This document shows, piece by piece, positions 6,245-6,826 of a stretch of DNA of 6,826 nt. The notes below the pieces were generated by a model. It was given only the letters and a program-made list of their open reading frames with translations, ran no database searches and was not told the origin of the DNA. A program made the position numbers and the translations under genes. The DNA comes from DASRJX01 sp035649235 (GTDB lineage Bacteria; Acidobacteriota; Polarisedimenticolia; Gp22-AA2). Location of the stretch: positions 1 to 6,826 of the forward strand of contig DASRJX010000096.1 of the NCBI GenBank assembly GCA_035649235.1, read 5' to 3'. How positions within the stretch are numbered: position 1 is the first letter of the stretch; every line of letters begins with the position of its first letter.

Positions 6245-6248
<4 letters not shown>
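5505..6248 (+). CDS. ABC transporter ATP-binding protein, MacB-like, with altered motifs (second of pair)
   Basis: This 247-residue paralogue of the preceding ATPase keeps Walker A GPSGAGKST (38-46), Q-loop Q90 in FVFQSYHLI, signature LSGGQ (142-146), Walker B LILADE (162-167) and switch histidine H199. Two positions differ from its partner. The arginine normally following LSGGQQQ is leucine (L149), and the D-loop aspartate is histidine (NLHS, H173). The last 30 or so residues are a low-complexity Ala/Ser/Thr/Pro tail. The start is ATG 5505 with GGAGG at 5495-5499, 5 nt upstream. The stop overlaps the permease start by 4 nt (ATGA). The intact Walker residues suggest it still binds ATP. Whether it hydrolyses it alone, or works as a heterodimer with the first ATPase, is open. 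I recall similar NLHS variants in Acidobacteria-type cassettes, so this may be a subfamily trait rather than decay. Confidence 0.9.

Positions 6249-6826
<578 letters not shown>

Overview
The window is strongly GC-rich, with G or C at most third codon positions, and every supported gene is on the + strand. The gene families are an ECF-type sigma factor coupled to a PknB-type kinase, a DUF1579 protein, and a MacA/MacB-like cassette ending in a permease with an ADOP-style N-terminus. Together they suggest a soil or sediment bacterium of the Acidobacteriota or a neighbouring phylum. This placement is inferred from gene families only; there is no rRNA or other marker gene.

Left end (1-444): the tail of an upstream gene, then about 310 bases without a convincing gene. 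This gap holds a short inverted repeat and a plausible sigma-70-like promoter.

Signalling block (445-3220): a long ECF-like sigma factor overlaps by 7 nt the GTG start of a Ser/Thr kinase that has a C-terminal membrane anchor and no extracellular domain. A four-segment glycine-rich membrane protein and a DUF1579 protein follow, each with its own Shine-Dalgarno sequence and gaps of about 50 nt, so the four genes may be co-transcribed. No anti-sigma factor is visible. A plausible reading, by inference, is that the kinase controls the sigma factor by phosphorylation. The block ends in two strong GC-rich hairpins without U-tracts.

Efflux block (3498-6826, continuing past the edge): a membrane-anchored periplasmic adaptor with a TTG start, two tandem paralogous MacB-type ATPases, and the first 194 codons of a MacB/FtsX-like permease. 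Gaps are 14 nt, 31 nt and a 4-nt overlap, which indicates one operon for an ABC tripartite-type exporter. The first ATPase is canonical. The second has a substituted D-loop and a substituted residue after the signature motif.

No tRNA, rRNA, CRISPR array, insertion sequence or phage feature was found. The most interesting points are the sigma-kinase pair with a Thr-rich extended activation loop, the asymmetric ATPase pair, and the adaptor tip that lacks the usual arginine.
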